NCBI GenBank assembly: GCA_015179025.1
Contig: WHUX01000130.1
Location: 91,740-155,739 of the forward strand
Source of the DNA: Terfezia claveryi
Lineage: Eukaryota; Ascomycota; Pezizomycetes; Pezizales; Pezizaceae
Direction: 5' to 3'
Length of the DNA: 64,000 nt
The position numbers were made by a program, and so were the translations under genes. Shown one piece after another: positions 39,983 to 50,671 of the stretch. How positions within the stretch are numbered: position 1 is the stretch's first letter; every line of letters starts with the position of its first letter. The notes below the pieces were generated by a model. It ran no database searches. It was not told the DNA's origin and was given only the letters and a program-made list of their open reading frames with translations.

Positions 39983-40546
39983 TCAGGTCCTTTCTCCAAA
40001 ATCAGCGTCCATCTTAACTTTCTCCTCTAATCGCTCTACTCTTCCTTCCACCTCTGGAGCTTCATCCACCACCAAATAACTCCCAAGTTTCCTTTCTGCT
40101 AGACTTAGAACATCCCACTCCACAATTCCTTGCTTTCCCATCTCTTTCTCAGCCTCTGGTGCTATATCTTGGATGCTGTATTCTCGTACTGAAACCTCAT
40201 CCCGTATCACTGCCAGTGGCTCAATGCCGTAGGTGTCTACCGACTGGGCATCTTTAACGAAATGCAATTGGTCAAGCAACGTTTTCATCAGGTCTTCTTC
40301 TTCTTCCTCAGAAGCTGGTGGAGGTAGTGCGGCAAGCCGTAGGAGATGGCGGAGCTTCTCAGGCGTGATTTCCGGAGTTTCGGGGATGGAGGCGGCATTT
40401 GTTTTGGGCGGGAGAAGGGAGCGGACAGACCAGGACACCTTTGACAGCGCTTCTAAGGCGGCATTGGGGGATGCTGGTGTTGAATGCAGTCGCTGAAAGA
40501 GTAATCGTCGTGGTAGTCGAGATGGTAGTCGAGAAATCAATGTCAT
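39983..40546 (-). CDS. Mitochondrial GatC-like subunit of glutamyl-tRNA(Gln) amidotransferase
   Basis: Predicted subunit of the mitochondrial GatCAB-type amidotransferase that converts Glu-tRNA(Gln) to Gln-tRNA(Gln). Single exon, 187 residues. The N-terminus is Arg/Ser/Leu-rich without acids for about 25 residues, a presequence. The GatC helices are at PEKLRHLLRLAALPPP, MKTLLDQLHFVKDAQSVDTYGIEPL and the IRDEV box. The C-terminal region (DVLSLAERKLGSYLVV) follows fungal Gta3-like proteins. Confidence 0.85.
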   Translation of the reverse strand: MTLISRLPSRLPRRLLFQRLHSTPASPNAALEALSKVSWSVRSLLPPKTNAASIPETPEITPEKLRHLLRLAALPPPASEEEEEDLMKTLLDQLHFVKDAQSVDTYGIEPLAVIRDEVSVREYSIQDIAPEAEKEMGKQGIVEWDVLSLAERKLGSYLVVDEAPEVEGRVERLEEKVKMDADFGERT

Positions 40547-41299
40547 TTTGAGTGCTGTTGTTCAGCCGAATATTTCACAGTATTTAATGCAGAAGCGGAG
40601 ATGCGGATCTAATCTTATCTAATGTACGGAGGTGTAACAACGCCAAGACTTCTGTTTCCGCACCTCGTACCTATTTGTTGAAAAGCACTTGTGCTGCAGC
40701 GATACCTGATACATACCTAGTCTCATGAGACAGTAGAATCTTGGCATGAGGCTAAGTAGAGCGGAGAATCTCTGTGTGCTTTGAGGGCCAGGACTATTGC
40801 TTGGTGTTCTGCAGTGGCAACTGTAGACTCAGTTCCTAGGTATGAATGTCCTGTCGTTTGGGGGTTACCTCTGCCATCCTCTTCGTAGAAGGCTTCCCGT
40901 GCTATCTGTGTAACAGAGTCGGTAATGGCTTCCGTAGCCACAGTTACGCTTCAGGGTAATCCGGTTATGCCTCCACCATATTTCTCATTTCCCGCAATTG
41001 CTCCAATAGAATCTGCTATAGTTAAATATTATATGTGAATGAATGTAGGACATAGTGTCGGACTATTTGTGGGTCAGAATAAAGTTTTACTTACATGGCG
41101 TTGATCTGTGGAATATCAGAGTAAGAACACATCTGCGTTATGTCATAGTACAGTGTATTTGGATGCCAACCTCCCAGTGCCTGTATCTTATGAGGTAGCT
41201 ACGGAATGTATCCATTCGCCACCTTAATTTCTGTCTGGAGTCTATACATTATTCGCGGCTTCTATAGCAATTCATACATTTGTGGCCTCTATATATTAT
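40547..41299. other. Intergenic boundary between gene block and repeats
   Basis: No gene seen. From about 41220 the sequence becomes repeat-like, with repeated CTATA-type words, leading into the MITE-like element. Confidence 0.4.
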
Positions 41300-41660
41300 T
41301 AGTGGTGGTCACTTCTTAATTTTCTTTATGAGAATTGCAATTACGAAGCGCCTTGGCAGCCCTGAACTAAGCCTAAACTGTAAAAAATTGAGAATAACAA
41401 GTGACCACCTCTATATGCAATTCTAATTACCACGTAGATTCTCGTGATGTTCTTCCATCCATGCCACAAATCGTTCAACATCGTCTTTGATCCAGGAGAG
41501 TCCCTTCACATCCTGGCTGTCTGTAGCCATTGCAGACATCGAGGGCTTCGAGGAGTGTATGCCGTTGGAGAGCTTTGTCGCGTTGGAGAATCAATAGACT
41601 TTGGGGGGCGGTCTTGCGATACCGGTAGATCTCCCTGATGACTAACGCCCTCAATTACAA

Positions 41661-41706
41661 TTGCTTTCTCGTTAATGCACTCTCCAGTGCATTAACGAGA
41701 AAGCAA
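41661..41706. repeat. Perfect hairpin inside the MITE
   Basis: A 21-bp perfect inverted repeat (TTGCTTTCTCGTTAATGCAC and one more base) around a 4-base CTCC loop, with imperfect pairing continuing outward to about 41648 and 41735. It may be a palindromic core or a nested fold-back element. Confidence 0.85.
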
Positions 41707-41783
41707 GAAATTGAATTTGTGATTGAGGGGCCTGGCCAATCAGAGTGGGCGCCAAGTTGCCAAGGCGCTTCCTAATTGCAATT

Positions 41784-42113
41784 TGTTGAAAAGCACGTGA
41801 GTTCACACATGTCGGCCACTCATGTCATTGCGGCCACTCAGGTCATACAATGACATTCATTAACATATGTCATGTCGGCCACTCATGTCATTGCTACACT
41901 CACATATCTCCAGCATTTCCTACTTTTCAGCAATACTTAGTCTTTTAGTATTATCTTTTAGGAGTATATAAAGTAGGCCTGATTGCCTCTTCTTCAGTGG
42001 TAAGGAGATATACAACTTATACATTCTTATACCTACTGGTGATGACTTTTCATTGATCATTAGCTATCTTATCTGCTCGCTAGTGTTACTTCCCTTACAA
42101 GCTTATTCCAACA
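41784..42113. mobile_element. Solo LTR of a retrotransposon
   Basis: 330 bp with termini TGTTG...CAACA, inserted in the right arm of the MITE. Flanks are CAATT (41779-41783) and TAATT (42114-42118), a 5-bp target duplication with one C/T change. TATATAAA at 41965-41972 is a likely promoter box. Repeats of GTCGGCCACTCATGTCATTG sit in its upstream part. Its architecture resembles the LTR at 60529 (similar GGCCAC/ATGAC words, TATA and AGGCC). Confidence 0.82.
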
Positions 42114-42288
42114 TAATTCTCATAAAGAAAATTAAGAAGTGACCACCACTATAATCATGGCATGCATTCGGGGCTACTTTCAGAACTGTCACTAGAACGA
42201 TTATCTGCCTGCATGCCTGTCCCTATGTAGTTTCCTCGTGACAACTAGTTCATATTAGTATACGTAATAAAACGTAGCTAGGTACATT

Positions 42289-42932
42289 TTAAGCTCCAAA
42301 GTAGATGAATGGTGCCCAAAATATCAGTTGTGCAGGCTTCTTTTTTACCAATCCTATAATCGCAGTATGGTAAGATGCTGTCACATCATCCATCTGGCTG
42401 AGCATAAAATAGAAATTCACTGCTATTTTCTTACAAGCCTCATCTTGTGATGGCCATAATATTCCAATAATATTAATGAACCCAGCAATATAAAAGGAGC
42501 TCATAATGTGAGTTACTTTATCAACAAGTCTGGACCCAGTACTCTGAGCAGTACTGCACGCAGATAAATAGGCTAGCCTCACTAACGGCAACTTCAGTAC
42601 TATAATATCTTTGACGTGGAGCTCATCAACCTGTTCTGTGAGTTCCTTTGCAATGAGTGACAGCACCTTCTCCTTAGGAGCAGTGCGAATAAGCTATGCT
42701 GATTCTTTACGCTTCTTCAAAAGCAAAAGATGGCTGTCCACAGGATTGATTTTAGAGACCCCGTAGCAAGCAAAGTAGGCAATCCCATACTGTGGAAGTA
42801 CCTGAAGGACACATTCAACTGTTAGCCTTTTAAGTATTTACACTTGACTGAATTCTCGAAGGCTGTGTTTTATTCTGTCTGCCTCTTCTATAACACCACT
42901 GAGAGAGCTTTGTTCAGGTGTTGTTAGCATGG
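42289..42932 (-). pseudogene. Decayed CHAT-domain (caspase-like) protease fragment
   Basis: The minus strand encodes the C-terminal part of a CHAT domain: an intact 125-codon piece with LAYLSACSTAQ (catalytic Cys present) and ending FWAPFIYFGA. Upstream in the same frame are SSLSGVIEEADRIKHSLREF and VLQVLPQYGIAYFACYGVSKINPVDSHLLLL. The usual FACHG catalytic His reads Tyr here, and two in-frame stops occur (after EFSQV and after KKRKESA). Only the end of the gene is present; the usual upstream TPR or NLR-like part is absent. CHAT proteins are large variable families in filamentous fungi. Not functional as read. Confidence 0.75.
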
Positions 42933-43370
42933 TTACTATTAATATTGATGTATGCTGCTGATATTGCAATTATTGAGACCGTGAATATTGAAGAGCCCTA
43001 ATATTAATGTTGTTAGCCTTACATGGTAATGCAGAGGATAGGGCTAGCTACCTAATAGTAGATGTATATGATAGATAGCAATACTAAAGGGTTGTGCAAT
43101 GAACACTATTAGTAATAAGTTTATTTGCGCCAGGTGTACCAGGTGCACCTGGTGCTCTATTGCAGAACTAAGCCTTATGACGTACTAGTGTTTCGAGTTC
43201 CCTTCCTGACATACCTCTGGTGCTTCCAACTCCCTAAACTACCATGTTACCTATACACTGTTTCTACTATGGTATCTATATATACCTCTTTCTCCATAAC
43301 ATCCCAGTATTATCCGCTTTACTAAGTTTCCAATCCAACGTTATGTATTCCCTACATTCTGCTTCAGCCT

Positions 43371-43378
43371 CACTTCTC
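43371..43378. repeat. Left 8-bp target site duplication
   Basis: CACTTCTC immediately before the left terminus TAGTGTGCGCC. The same eight bases follow the right terminus at 57161-57168. Confidence 0.85.
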
Positions 43379-43699
43379 TAGTGTGCGCCACGGGGCGAGT
43401 ACAACTCGGACCTGGTCACTAAGACCCACCTCGGTAAGCGAGTTTTGGAGTTTCAACAACTCGCCGAGTTGGCTTTCCTGTCCTACAACTCGACTCGCAA
43501 TTAATCGGTGATCTACAGATTACTCGCCAAGCCTACCCTGTTTCCTTTTTTTTTTTTATTGTTTTGTCCCAACTCTTCTATAATCTCATCACGTTTAACA
43601 CCCTCATTCCATTCTCCTATATCTTAGTTGTCTTTGTATGACCAATTCTTTCTACCTTCATAGGTTGCTTGCATGGTACCAGATTGCTTATCTCGTATT

Positions 43700-43946
43700 C
43701 CTTGCACTATCACAGATTGTATGCACTGTACCCGATTGCCTGTCACAGATTCCTTGCACTGTCACAGATTCCTTGCTTCTTTTACTATGCCAGATTGCCT
43801 GTCACGGATTGCTTGCACTGTCACGGATTGCTTGCACTGTCATGGATTGCTTGCACTATCACGGATTGCTTGTACTATCACAGATTACTTGCACTGTTAC
43901 GGATTGCTTGCACTATCATGGATTGCTTGCACTGTCACGGATTGCT
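43700..43946 (-). repeat. Left-end 19-bp tandem array, core TGTCACGGA
   Basis: At least eight clean head-to-tail units of TGTCACGGATTGCTTGCAC (19 bp), preceded by degenerate copies. Most differences between units are C/T or G/A. It lies 320-570 bp from the left terminus. Confidence 0.9.
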
Positions 43947-44520
43947 CCTACCTGCTGATGAACAATACTAGCAATCTGTACTACACGGCCAAACAAAATC
44001 CTTACCTAAATATCGGTTAAGAAATATATTAATATACCTTAAATAAATCACAAGACCCATCACTATGACTATAACAAAAATCCTTCCCACATCCTACAAA
44101 ACCTGAAAAATCCTTCCTAACCTCACTTGAGTTTACCAATAATCCCCCGTAAATCAATTCATACAACTATACAACATAGAAAGAAAAAAAAAAAAATCTT
44201 CAAAGCAAAACCAAATGTCCTAAACATTCCCTAAAAAAAGCACTTGGTTGGTGGGATGGTATTCAACTAGTAGGAAGTCAGGTACCAGAACCTAATTCAC
44301 TAAAGATTCCAATATTTACCTTGGCTGTCAGGCATTCAGGTATCTGTATTTCTTGGTAATTGACATCTAAACCAGAATCATATAACATCAGGGCGGTCCC
44401 TCTTCGATCATTGATGTAAACCTCCCCACGTTGTGGTCGTTCTTGTAACTATATATTTCATCCTCAGTAATAGTGAACCTTCTGCTAGGTAATGTACGGT
44501 ATGCTAACACAAGGGAATGA

Positions 44521-44847
44521 TTATTGGGTACCTGCGCCTCCTCCTCCTACTGCCCCTCCGCCTGCTACTGCCCCTACCGTTGCTGCTGCTTCTCCTCCTC
44601 CTCCTGCTCTTGGTCCTACTCCGGCTGCTGCTGCTGCTGCTACCACCGCCCCTGGTCCTCCCCCTACCCCTGGTCCTGCTCCTGCTGCTGCTGCTGCTCC
44701 TCCTCCTCCTGCCCCTGCTGCTACTGCTGGCCCTCCTCCTCCAGCTGGTCTTGGTACTGCACGGCGTCCTCTTTTTGCTTTTTTGGGCATTCGTCGGCTC
44801 ACAAGAGGTACATGTAGAAATGCCCTCGGCATATTACCCCTTGTCAC
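44521..44847 (-). other. GC-rich low-complexity open frame (Gly/Ala-rich)
   Basis: Bases 44530-44760 are imperfect CCT/GCT triplets, open in several frames. On the minus strand it reads SRRMPKKAKRGRR followed by a Gly/Ala-rich tract; on the plus strand Pro/Ala-rich. It could be a low-complexity exon of an element gene or simple repeat. No family recognised. Confidence 0.3.
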
Positions 44848-45374
44848 AACCGTCCTTTCCTAGCTAGGTTTGAGAGTTAGACGGGATTCCGTCTAACTCT
44901 CGTTATTGTTGATTGATATCGTTGTTATCTCTGTTCCCGAGATAAGGGGTCTCGGAAACCTTATTCCTTCCAGTGGCCTTGGCCAGGAAGGAAGCCTGTA
45001 TATATAGCTTGCTCTCTCCGCCCTCTCGTTGGATCCCCATCCAACGTCTTGTATATCCAATACAGGGCCTTGCTTCTCTCCACGTTGGTGCATCTCCCTT
45101 GTGCACCTCCTCGCCTTGTCTTTGCAGCCCAGCTGCCTCCCTTGACACACGCGGCAACTGCTTCCGCGTGTCTCGTATCCCTTGCCCTCTGCCTCTCTTG
45201 CCTCTTGCCCTTGCCCCCCATCTCAGCCTCCCCCTGGTCACACATGTAGCATTCCTATGTATGTCTTACCCTAGCCTTTCCCCAGATCACACACGTAGTG
45301 CTCCTACATGTGCAATTGCCCCTTGCCACTTCCCTGGCGTACCCCTTGGTCACCTTGTCCCCCAGAGCCCTCGT
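44842..45374 (+). repeat. LTR-like direct repeat, copy 1
   Basis: About 530 bp matching 49013-49657 in the same direction. It begins near CTTGTCAC, then TTTCCTAGC and a perfect 13-bp stem GAGAGTTAGACGG/CCGTCTAACTCTC with a 4-base loop, contains TATATATAG at about 44999, and ends at CTCGTTACA. TG...CA limits and a TATA box suggest an LTR, but I find no gag or pol between the two copies. Confidence 0.75.
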
Positions 45375-45517
45375 TACACCCCTGGCCAATATATTCGCCT
45401 GAATTTTATACCATAGTCTAACATCCCGCTGTCGAATTGTTTGTCTATTATGTGTTTCACCGCCTTGTATTGCAATCAGGTTCACTGCTTTTTCCATATT
45501 TATGATTAGTCATATTT

Positions 45518-45553
45518 GTCCATGACAGCATCTGTGACAGCATTCGTGACATA
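45518..45553 (+). repeat. Short array, core TCCATGACA, 12-bp spacing
   Basis: Three successive units of the form TCCATGACAGCA, TCTGTGACAGCA and TTCGTGACATAT. Confidence 0.7.
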
Positions 45554-46748
45554 TTTTGACTTACTGGTGAAATACTCATGCATATATGCTTCTGCCACCT
45601 CCTGTATGGCATCTGTTGCCCTCACTTAGATATGCTCCACATTATTCCGATCTATGAACTGCAAGTATTTGTCATTATTATCCCTATTCACGTCTTGTAC
45701 AATCTTCCTGCATAGCCTGCGGAATGCAATCTTCGGAAATATTAGGTCAACGCTTCTCTGTTGATTCCTAATCTGACGTACGAGGCTGACTGATAATATA
45801 GTTAGATTAGTCCTTTTTACTTCATGGAATAGAATGCTTCATAGAATAGAATACTAATGTCCTTGTGACCACTTTCTTATGGTTTTTGGTGCCACCACTT
45901 TTTGGGGGGGCACGACTGATTTTATATTCCTAGGGACTTGTAACCTTGCTGGTTGCCCAGGGTTTTTCTTCGGAACCTGCTTTGTTCTTGCTATTCTTAC
46001 ATGTTAGCTGGTTAAAGGAGGTGATGAACTTGGTGACTCAGGGGCGATAGTGATGATCTTATACGAGACGAAGCAACACAGAGCGTTGTGAGGATCCAGA
46101 CCTAACTATTAAACAATGAATCCAAGTTTGCCTGCACGTTCCCTCAAGTTAGCTTAAATACTTTAGTGTGATACATCGATAAAGGAAACCCGACAAAGGA
46201 AATGTGACAAATGAAACCCGACAAAGGATATCGACAACTAGCTATTAGGCTGTTAGTCGTATACATAATTAAGTTGAACAAGCATCGTCATGGCAGATTA
46301 ACTCGCTTTTTGCCAAATTCTTCCTGAGGACTGACTCATTTTGGCCCCTTTAACGGGGCTGCATATGGGTTACTTTTGCCTGCAGGTAGACTGGAATTAC
46401 TGGAGGAGACTAGACAAGCTGAAAGGCGATATATACTAGAGTATATATATATACCTATCTGTCTCATATATAACCTTAGAACACCGAGAGACTAGTGCAA
46501 GCTGACTCATGAGTTGTACCCCAGTCTAAGCCTGCACCACTAGCCTAATATACCGGGCTTATGCCAACTAGACTATACCTCAAGTACTCTATTATCTACC
46601 TAGCGACTAGTCTATACTAACCTATTGCTGTATCCAAAAGAACAATAAATCAACAATCCTGACCCACAATGATATATCAAACAACCAATACCAAACATTC
46701 CATCAGACGACAAGGAAATAGAGAAATAATTGCTAGACAACATAGGGA

Positions 46749-46797
46749 TCTGTGACAAAATATAAATTCCGTGACAAAGTATAAGCTCCGTGATACC
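46749..46797 (+). repeat. Short array, core TCCGTGACA, 19-bp spacing
   Basis: Three units at 19-bp spacing: TCTGTGACAAAATATAAAT, TCCGTGACAAAGTATAAGC and TCCGTGATACC. Confidence 0.75.
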
Positions 46798-48170
46798 CCA
46801 TACGTGGTCGTTATTCATCTTGTTCTTCTCCTTCGACATCATCCTCTCCTTCACCCTCTTCATCCTCTTCATCCTCTTCATCCTCTTCACCCTTTTCATC
46901 TTCTTTATCCTCTTCACCCTCTTCATTCTCTTCATCCCCTTCTTCTACTTCATTCTCCTCAATCCTCTCCACATCCTCATAATCATCATCATCTGTATCA
47001 CTCGGGATAAGTCCTGGGGGTGAATTGCCACCAAGATGAGGCAATCCTTTTTGACGTAGCCTCGATGTTGGCCATAATAGAGTTTCGATTACGCTATCCT
47101 TTACCGAATATACCTTGGCATCATCATTAGAATCAGTAAGCTCGGCCTTAGCGTCAGATGATGAAAGGTCGTCCTCTAGAACCTGGCCATCACTTTCATC
47201 CTCGGAGTCCTATACTATGGTGAATAATATATCACACTTCTGAAGGGAGAGATATATATGGGTTCTATATCCTCAACTGTATCACTTAAACAATCTTCCG
47301 CATTCCCTTCAGCTATTTCCATTTCCTATATGATCCGATCAGCTATGGCAATTGCATCATCTTGTGTATGTGGCTGTTCAATTGGGCCCTCGAACCGTGT
47401 ATATGCTTAGTGTGAAATGGGCTCAATACTAACAACGATGCTAAACTCATTTACTGGCTTTGTTCCCGTTTCTTCCAAATCACCTTCTAGAATTGTAAAT
47501 GCCAGTATATTATTACCTTCGCCTAGCTCAAGATAAAACCTCTTCTGCGCTTGGGAGAGCCCATACCAGCGATATAAAATATATGCCTTCTTCCGAACTA
47601 ACATTACCTCCTAGGTCTTTTGGACAAGTCATTCGAACTTGCCGCGTTGCATATCACTGAGCTGATTCCTCTTCGTCCCAATTGGTGCACCGGTAACAGT
47701 GGCATGCTTACTTTCCACCACGCCAGCTTTGAGAGCCCTATTAACTTTTTGGCGCTTCCAGTCCTTGGCTCATTCGAACGCTAGAAGTGGACCCAGCAAT
47801 TTTTCTGAGTTTCCCAGATTTTTCTAGTGTGTAGATTGGTTGATGTTCCCTAAACTTTACGACCCCCACTAAACTCTTTGTCTGGGTCGAATTCTTTTAA
47901 GCCCCAAGGAAATTCCATATACTTCTTATATGGGTTTACTGGCATAACTGAAGCTGGGGTAGGCGCGGCTAGGATAGGCGTGACTGGCACAGTTGTCACA
48001 GAAGTCTTTCTCTGTTTGCGTTTATCTGTTGTTCAATTCCTGGATATTGTGTTCCTCTTCGATGGCATCTTCTTTTTCTGTATGGGGCCTACCATTGTGA
48101 TCCCTTGCTTTGATAGTCTGTTTTTTTGGCTACATACTTTCTTGTCAGATCTATGGATGTCTTGGACACC

Positions 48171-48206
48171 GTCCGTGACACTATCCGTGACACCATCTAT
48201 GATACA
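48171..48206 (+). repeat. Short array, core TCCGTGACA, 12-bp spacing
   Basis: Units TCCGTGACACTA, TCCGTGACACCA and TCTATGATACAG in tandem. Confidence 0.7.
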
Positions 48207-49012
48207 GCCCTTAGAGCACTTTAGATTACGCATGACCTTGGAGCACATACCTGCAGAAATAAGGCCTTCTAACCGGCGCTGGTGATAGCCAATAGTGGGT
48301 ATTATACTGGACGCAGCGTGAGACTTCTACCATTCAGTGAATTACACTATCTTTCCAATTCAGGCAACCCGCAAGAACACAACCTTTGAATATTCTGAGG
48401 CCAAGTTATGTGGGTTAAAATGTCTGTGATGTCTCCATCAGTAATCTTTCCACCCACGACTTGCATAGCTAGTCTCCGGTTACAGAACTTAAAGCACTTA
48501 CCCCTGAATTATCGTGAGCACAATTTATGTAGGTTGAACTGTCAATGTTTGTTGTGAGAAATGAATGAGATTCTCAGATGCCTCACAAGTTAAAGTGAGT
48601 TGAAGTGAACAAAGGGGCAAATTGAACAAAGGGGGAAATTGAACAAAGACATGCATTCATTCTTTGTATGCAAGCAAACGATCGAGACTACAAGCAAACT
48701 TGGATGTCATGAACCGAAAAAGGAAAATGTGACTTGTATTACTACTAAACAAGCATGTGTTACTAAGCGTATAGATACATTCCAAATAAACCAGATATAT
48801 TATTTCTTAAAATTCATGGTTATAGGGCCAATATGGGCAATATGGATATTTAAACAGCCAGGCCCGATAAGATGCCCTTCCATTGAGCTGACCATCTCAG
48901 GCTGTCTACCTAGACCTGCCCTCCTTTTTTCCCTCCGCTTCCAATCGCAAGCCCTTAGTTGCTTATAGAGGAGCCACTTTTTAGCATCCATAGTCCTGAG
49001 GGGAGCAACCTT

Positions 49013-49657
49013 ATCCCCATCCTTGTCACTACCATCCTTTTCTAGCCAGGTTTGAGAGTCAGACGGGATTCCGTCCGACTCTCGTTATTGTTGGTTGATA
49101 TCATTGTTGCCGTCCTTTCCTAGCCAGGTTTGAGAGTCAAACGGGATTCCGTCCGACTCTCGTTATTGTTGATTGATATCGTTGTTATCTCTGTTCCCGA
49201 GATAAGGGGTCTCAGGAACCTTATTCCTTCCGGTGGCCTTGGCCAGGAAGGAAGCCTCTATATATAGCTTGCTCTCTCCGCCCTCTCGTTGGATCTCCAT
49301 CCAATGTCTTGTATATCCAATATAGGGCCTTGCTTCTCTCCATGTTGGTGCATCTCTCTTGTACACCTCCTTGTCTCGCCTCGACTCTGCAGCCTTGCTG
49401 CCCACCCCGTGAACCTCCTGTCCTTGCCTTGCCTCGCCTTGTCTCTGCAGCCCAGCTGCCTCCCTTGACACACGTGGCAACTGCTTCCACATGTCTCGTG
49501 TCCCTTGCCCTCTGCCCCTCTTGCCTCTTACCATTGCCTCCTGTCTCAGCCTCCCCCTGGTCACATACGTAGCGTTCCTACGTGTGTGTTATCCTAGCCT
49601 TGCCCTTGCCCCGACGTACCCTTTGGTCGCCTTGCCCTCTGAGCCGTCGTTACAATC
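49013..49657 (+). repeat. LTR-like direct repeat, copy 2, with duplicated head
   Basis: Same family as 44842-45374. Its first roughly 75 bp (from CCTTTTCTAGC to the GATATCATTGTTG end) are duplicated in tandem, so two hairpins GAGAGTCAGACGG/CCGTCCGACTCTC occur. The TATATATAG box is conserved (about 49258). Compared with copy 1 it carries an extra segment at about 49380-49440 and lacks about 60 bp near 49600. Confidence 0.75.
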
Positions 49658-50671
49658 CTCATCAGGCAAATGACTTAGTACTCACAATGGGGAACGGGGC
49701 TTCACTGGGCAGAAACCAGAAGGGGCGGGGTCTAAAATCATGGGACATTCTTGAAAGGCAGAAGCAGATGTAATAAATTGGAATAATTCATATTACATAC
49801 TTAGGATGGGCTTCTCATTCTCCTTGTTCTCTGGCTGCTCACTAGGAAAATCGTCTTCAACTTCCTCACCATCTGTAGGTGCTTCGCTTAGGGTGGCAGA
49901 GACTTCTACGGGCCTGCGAGACTGGTAGCGCCGTGGATATCGATTCCTAAGATCACTAGAGTAAAATTTGGATTAGCCACAGGCTTATAACAAGGTCCTG
50001 TTGTTTTCAAGTGATGTGCCTACCACACCGCTATAGCGCCTATTTCTGTCCACTAGAGCCTTAACTATTTTCTACCACTACAAGCCGTGGTGCTTTTGGC
50101 ATGTACAGTTGCCTATGGCTTCCAAAAGCTTAGTCCTCAGGGAGCAATGAAAATACAATCAGAATCTATCCAGTGCAACCGGTCAATTGGGCAAGCCCAT
50201 TAAGCCCAGAATCACAAATACCAAGATTATACAGGATAACTGCAAAACGATGATATTGGGCAAGAAACTAAGTATGAGAAGTTCATACCTTGGGGCCATG
50301 CTTTGCTCTGGGATTTCTGTGCTCGAGTTAGTATATATAGTGTTGTTCATTGTATGAGATCTTGAGGATGAAGATTACGGTAGTTGAAGAAGTAGCATAG
50401 TGATTGCTGTTACTGTAGTTGAAGGAGCAGCGAGGACATGCGGATTTTATCTACTATTGCTATGGCCACTATCTGGCTATAGTCCACCCTCTAGCCCCTT
50501 GATGTCTCTATTACTAAAGTAAAGGAGTCTCAGAAATGAAATAAGACTATGCAACTTAAAGCAAAGAAAAAAAGCTAATACCCGATTGGTATGTGGCTGG
50601 TCATTACATGTGGAGGTATCTTCTATACGATTAGGAGTTTGATATGGTTGGAATCACCGGGCAGTTAGTTG

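Larger units (their letters stand above)
41302..42149. mobile_element. MITE-like DNA element (Tc1/mariner-Fot1 type), split by an LTR
   Basis: Exact inverted repeats lie at 41302-41336 and 42115-42149 (starting GTGGTGGTCACTTCTTAATT), flanked on both sides by TA, the target of Tc1/mariner-Fot1 elements. The next 23 bases of each arm (41337-41359, and 41758-41780 inverted) also match with one mismatch, so the arm is about 60 bp. The right arm is interrupted between its two halves by a 330-bp LTR. No transposase remains; the original element was about 0.5 kb. A second imperfect copy of the terminus lies inverted at about 41383-41417. Confidence 0.85.
46600..50299 (-). pseudogene. Decayed minus-strand gene inside the hAT-like element
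   Basis: Function unknown. A possible start is MAPS at 50299 (exon 50299-50289 joined to 49955-49801 reads DLRNRYPRRYQSRRPVEVS), with a further exon from 49731. After the LTR-like repeat, the same strand has MDAKKWLLYKQLRACDWKRR (48991). A piece with YILYRWYGLSQAQKRFYLEL (47604-47407) is preceded in frame by RNQLSDMQRGKFE and two stops that C-to-T changes of CGA and CAG would explain. A Glu/Asp-rich stretch follows (47044-46811). These pieces may be one gene broken by insertions and mutation, but the linkage is inference. Confidence 0.35.

Noticed and set aside
43700..43946. CRISPR-like regular repeats
   Set aside because: Units are contiguous with no unique spacers, and the genome is eukaryotic.
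44492..44867. Pro/Ala-rich or Leu-rich coding on the plus strand
   Set aside because: All frames are open because of CCT/GCT triplets; nothing shows which, if any, is translated.
46771..47023. His/Leu-rich or Phe/Ile-rich plus-strand frames
   Set aside because: They are antisense to a Glu/Asp-rich stretch made of CTT/CAT triplets; low complexity only.
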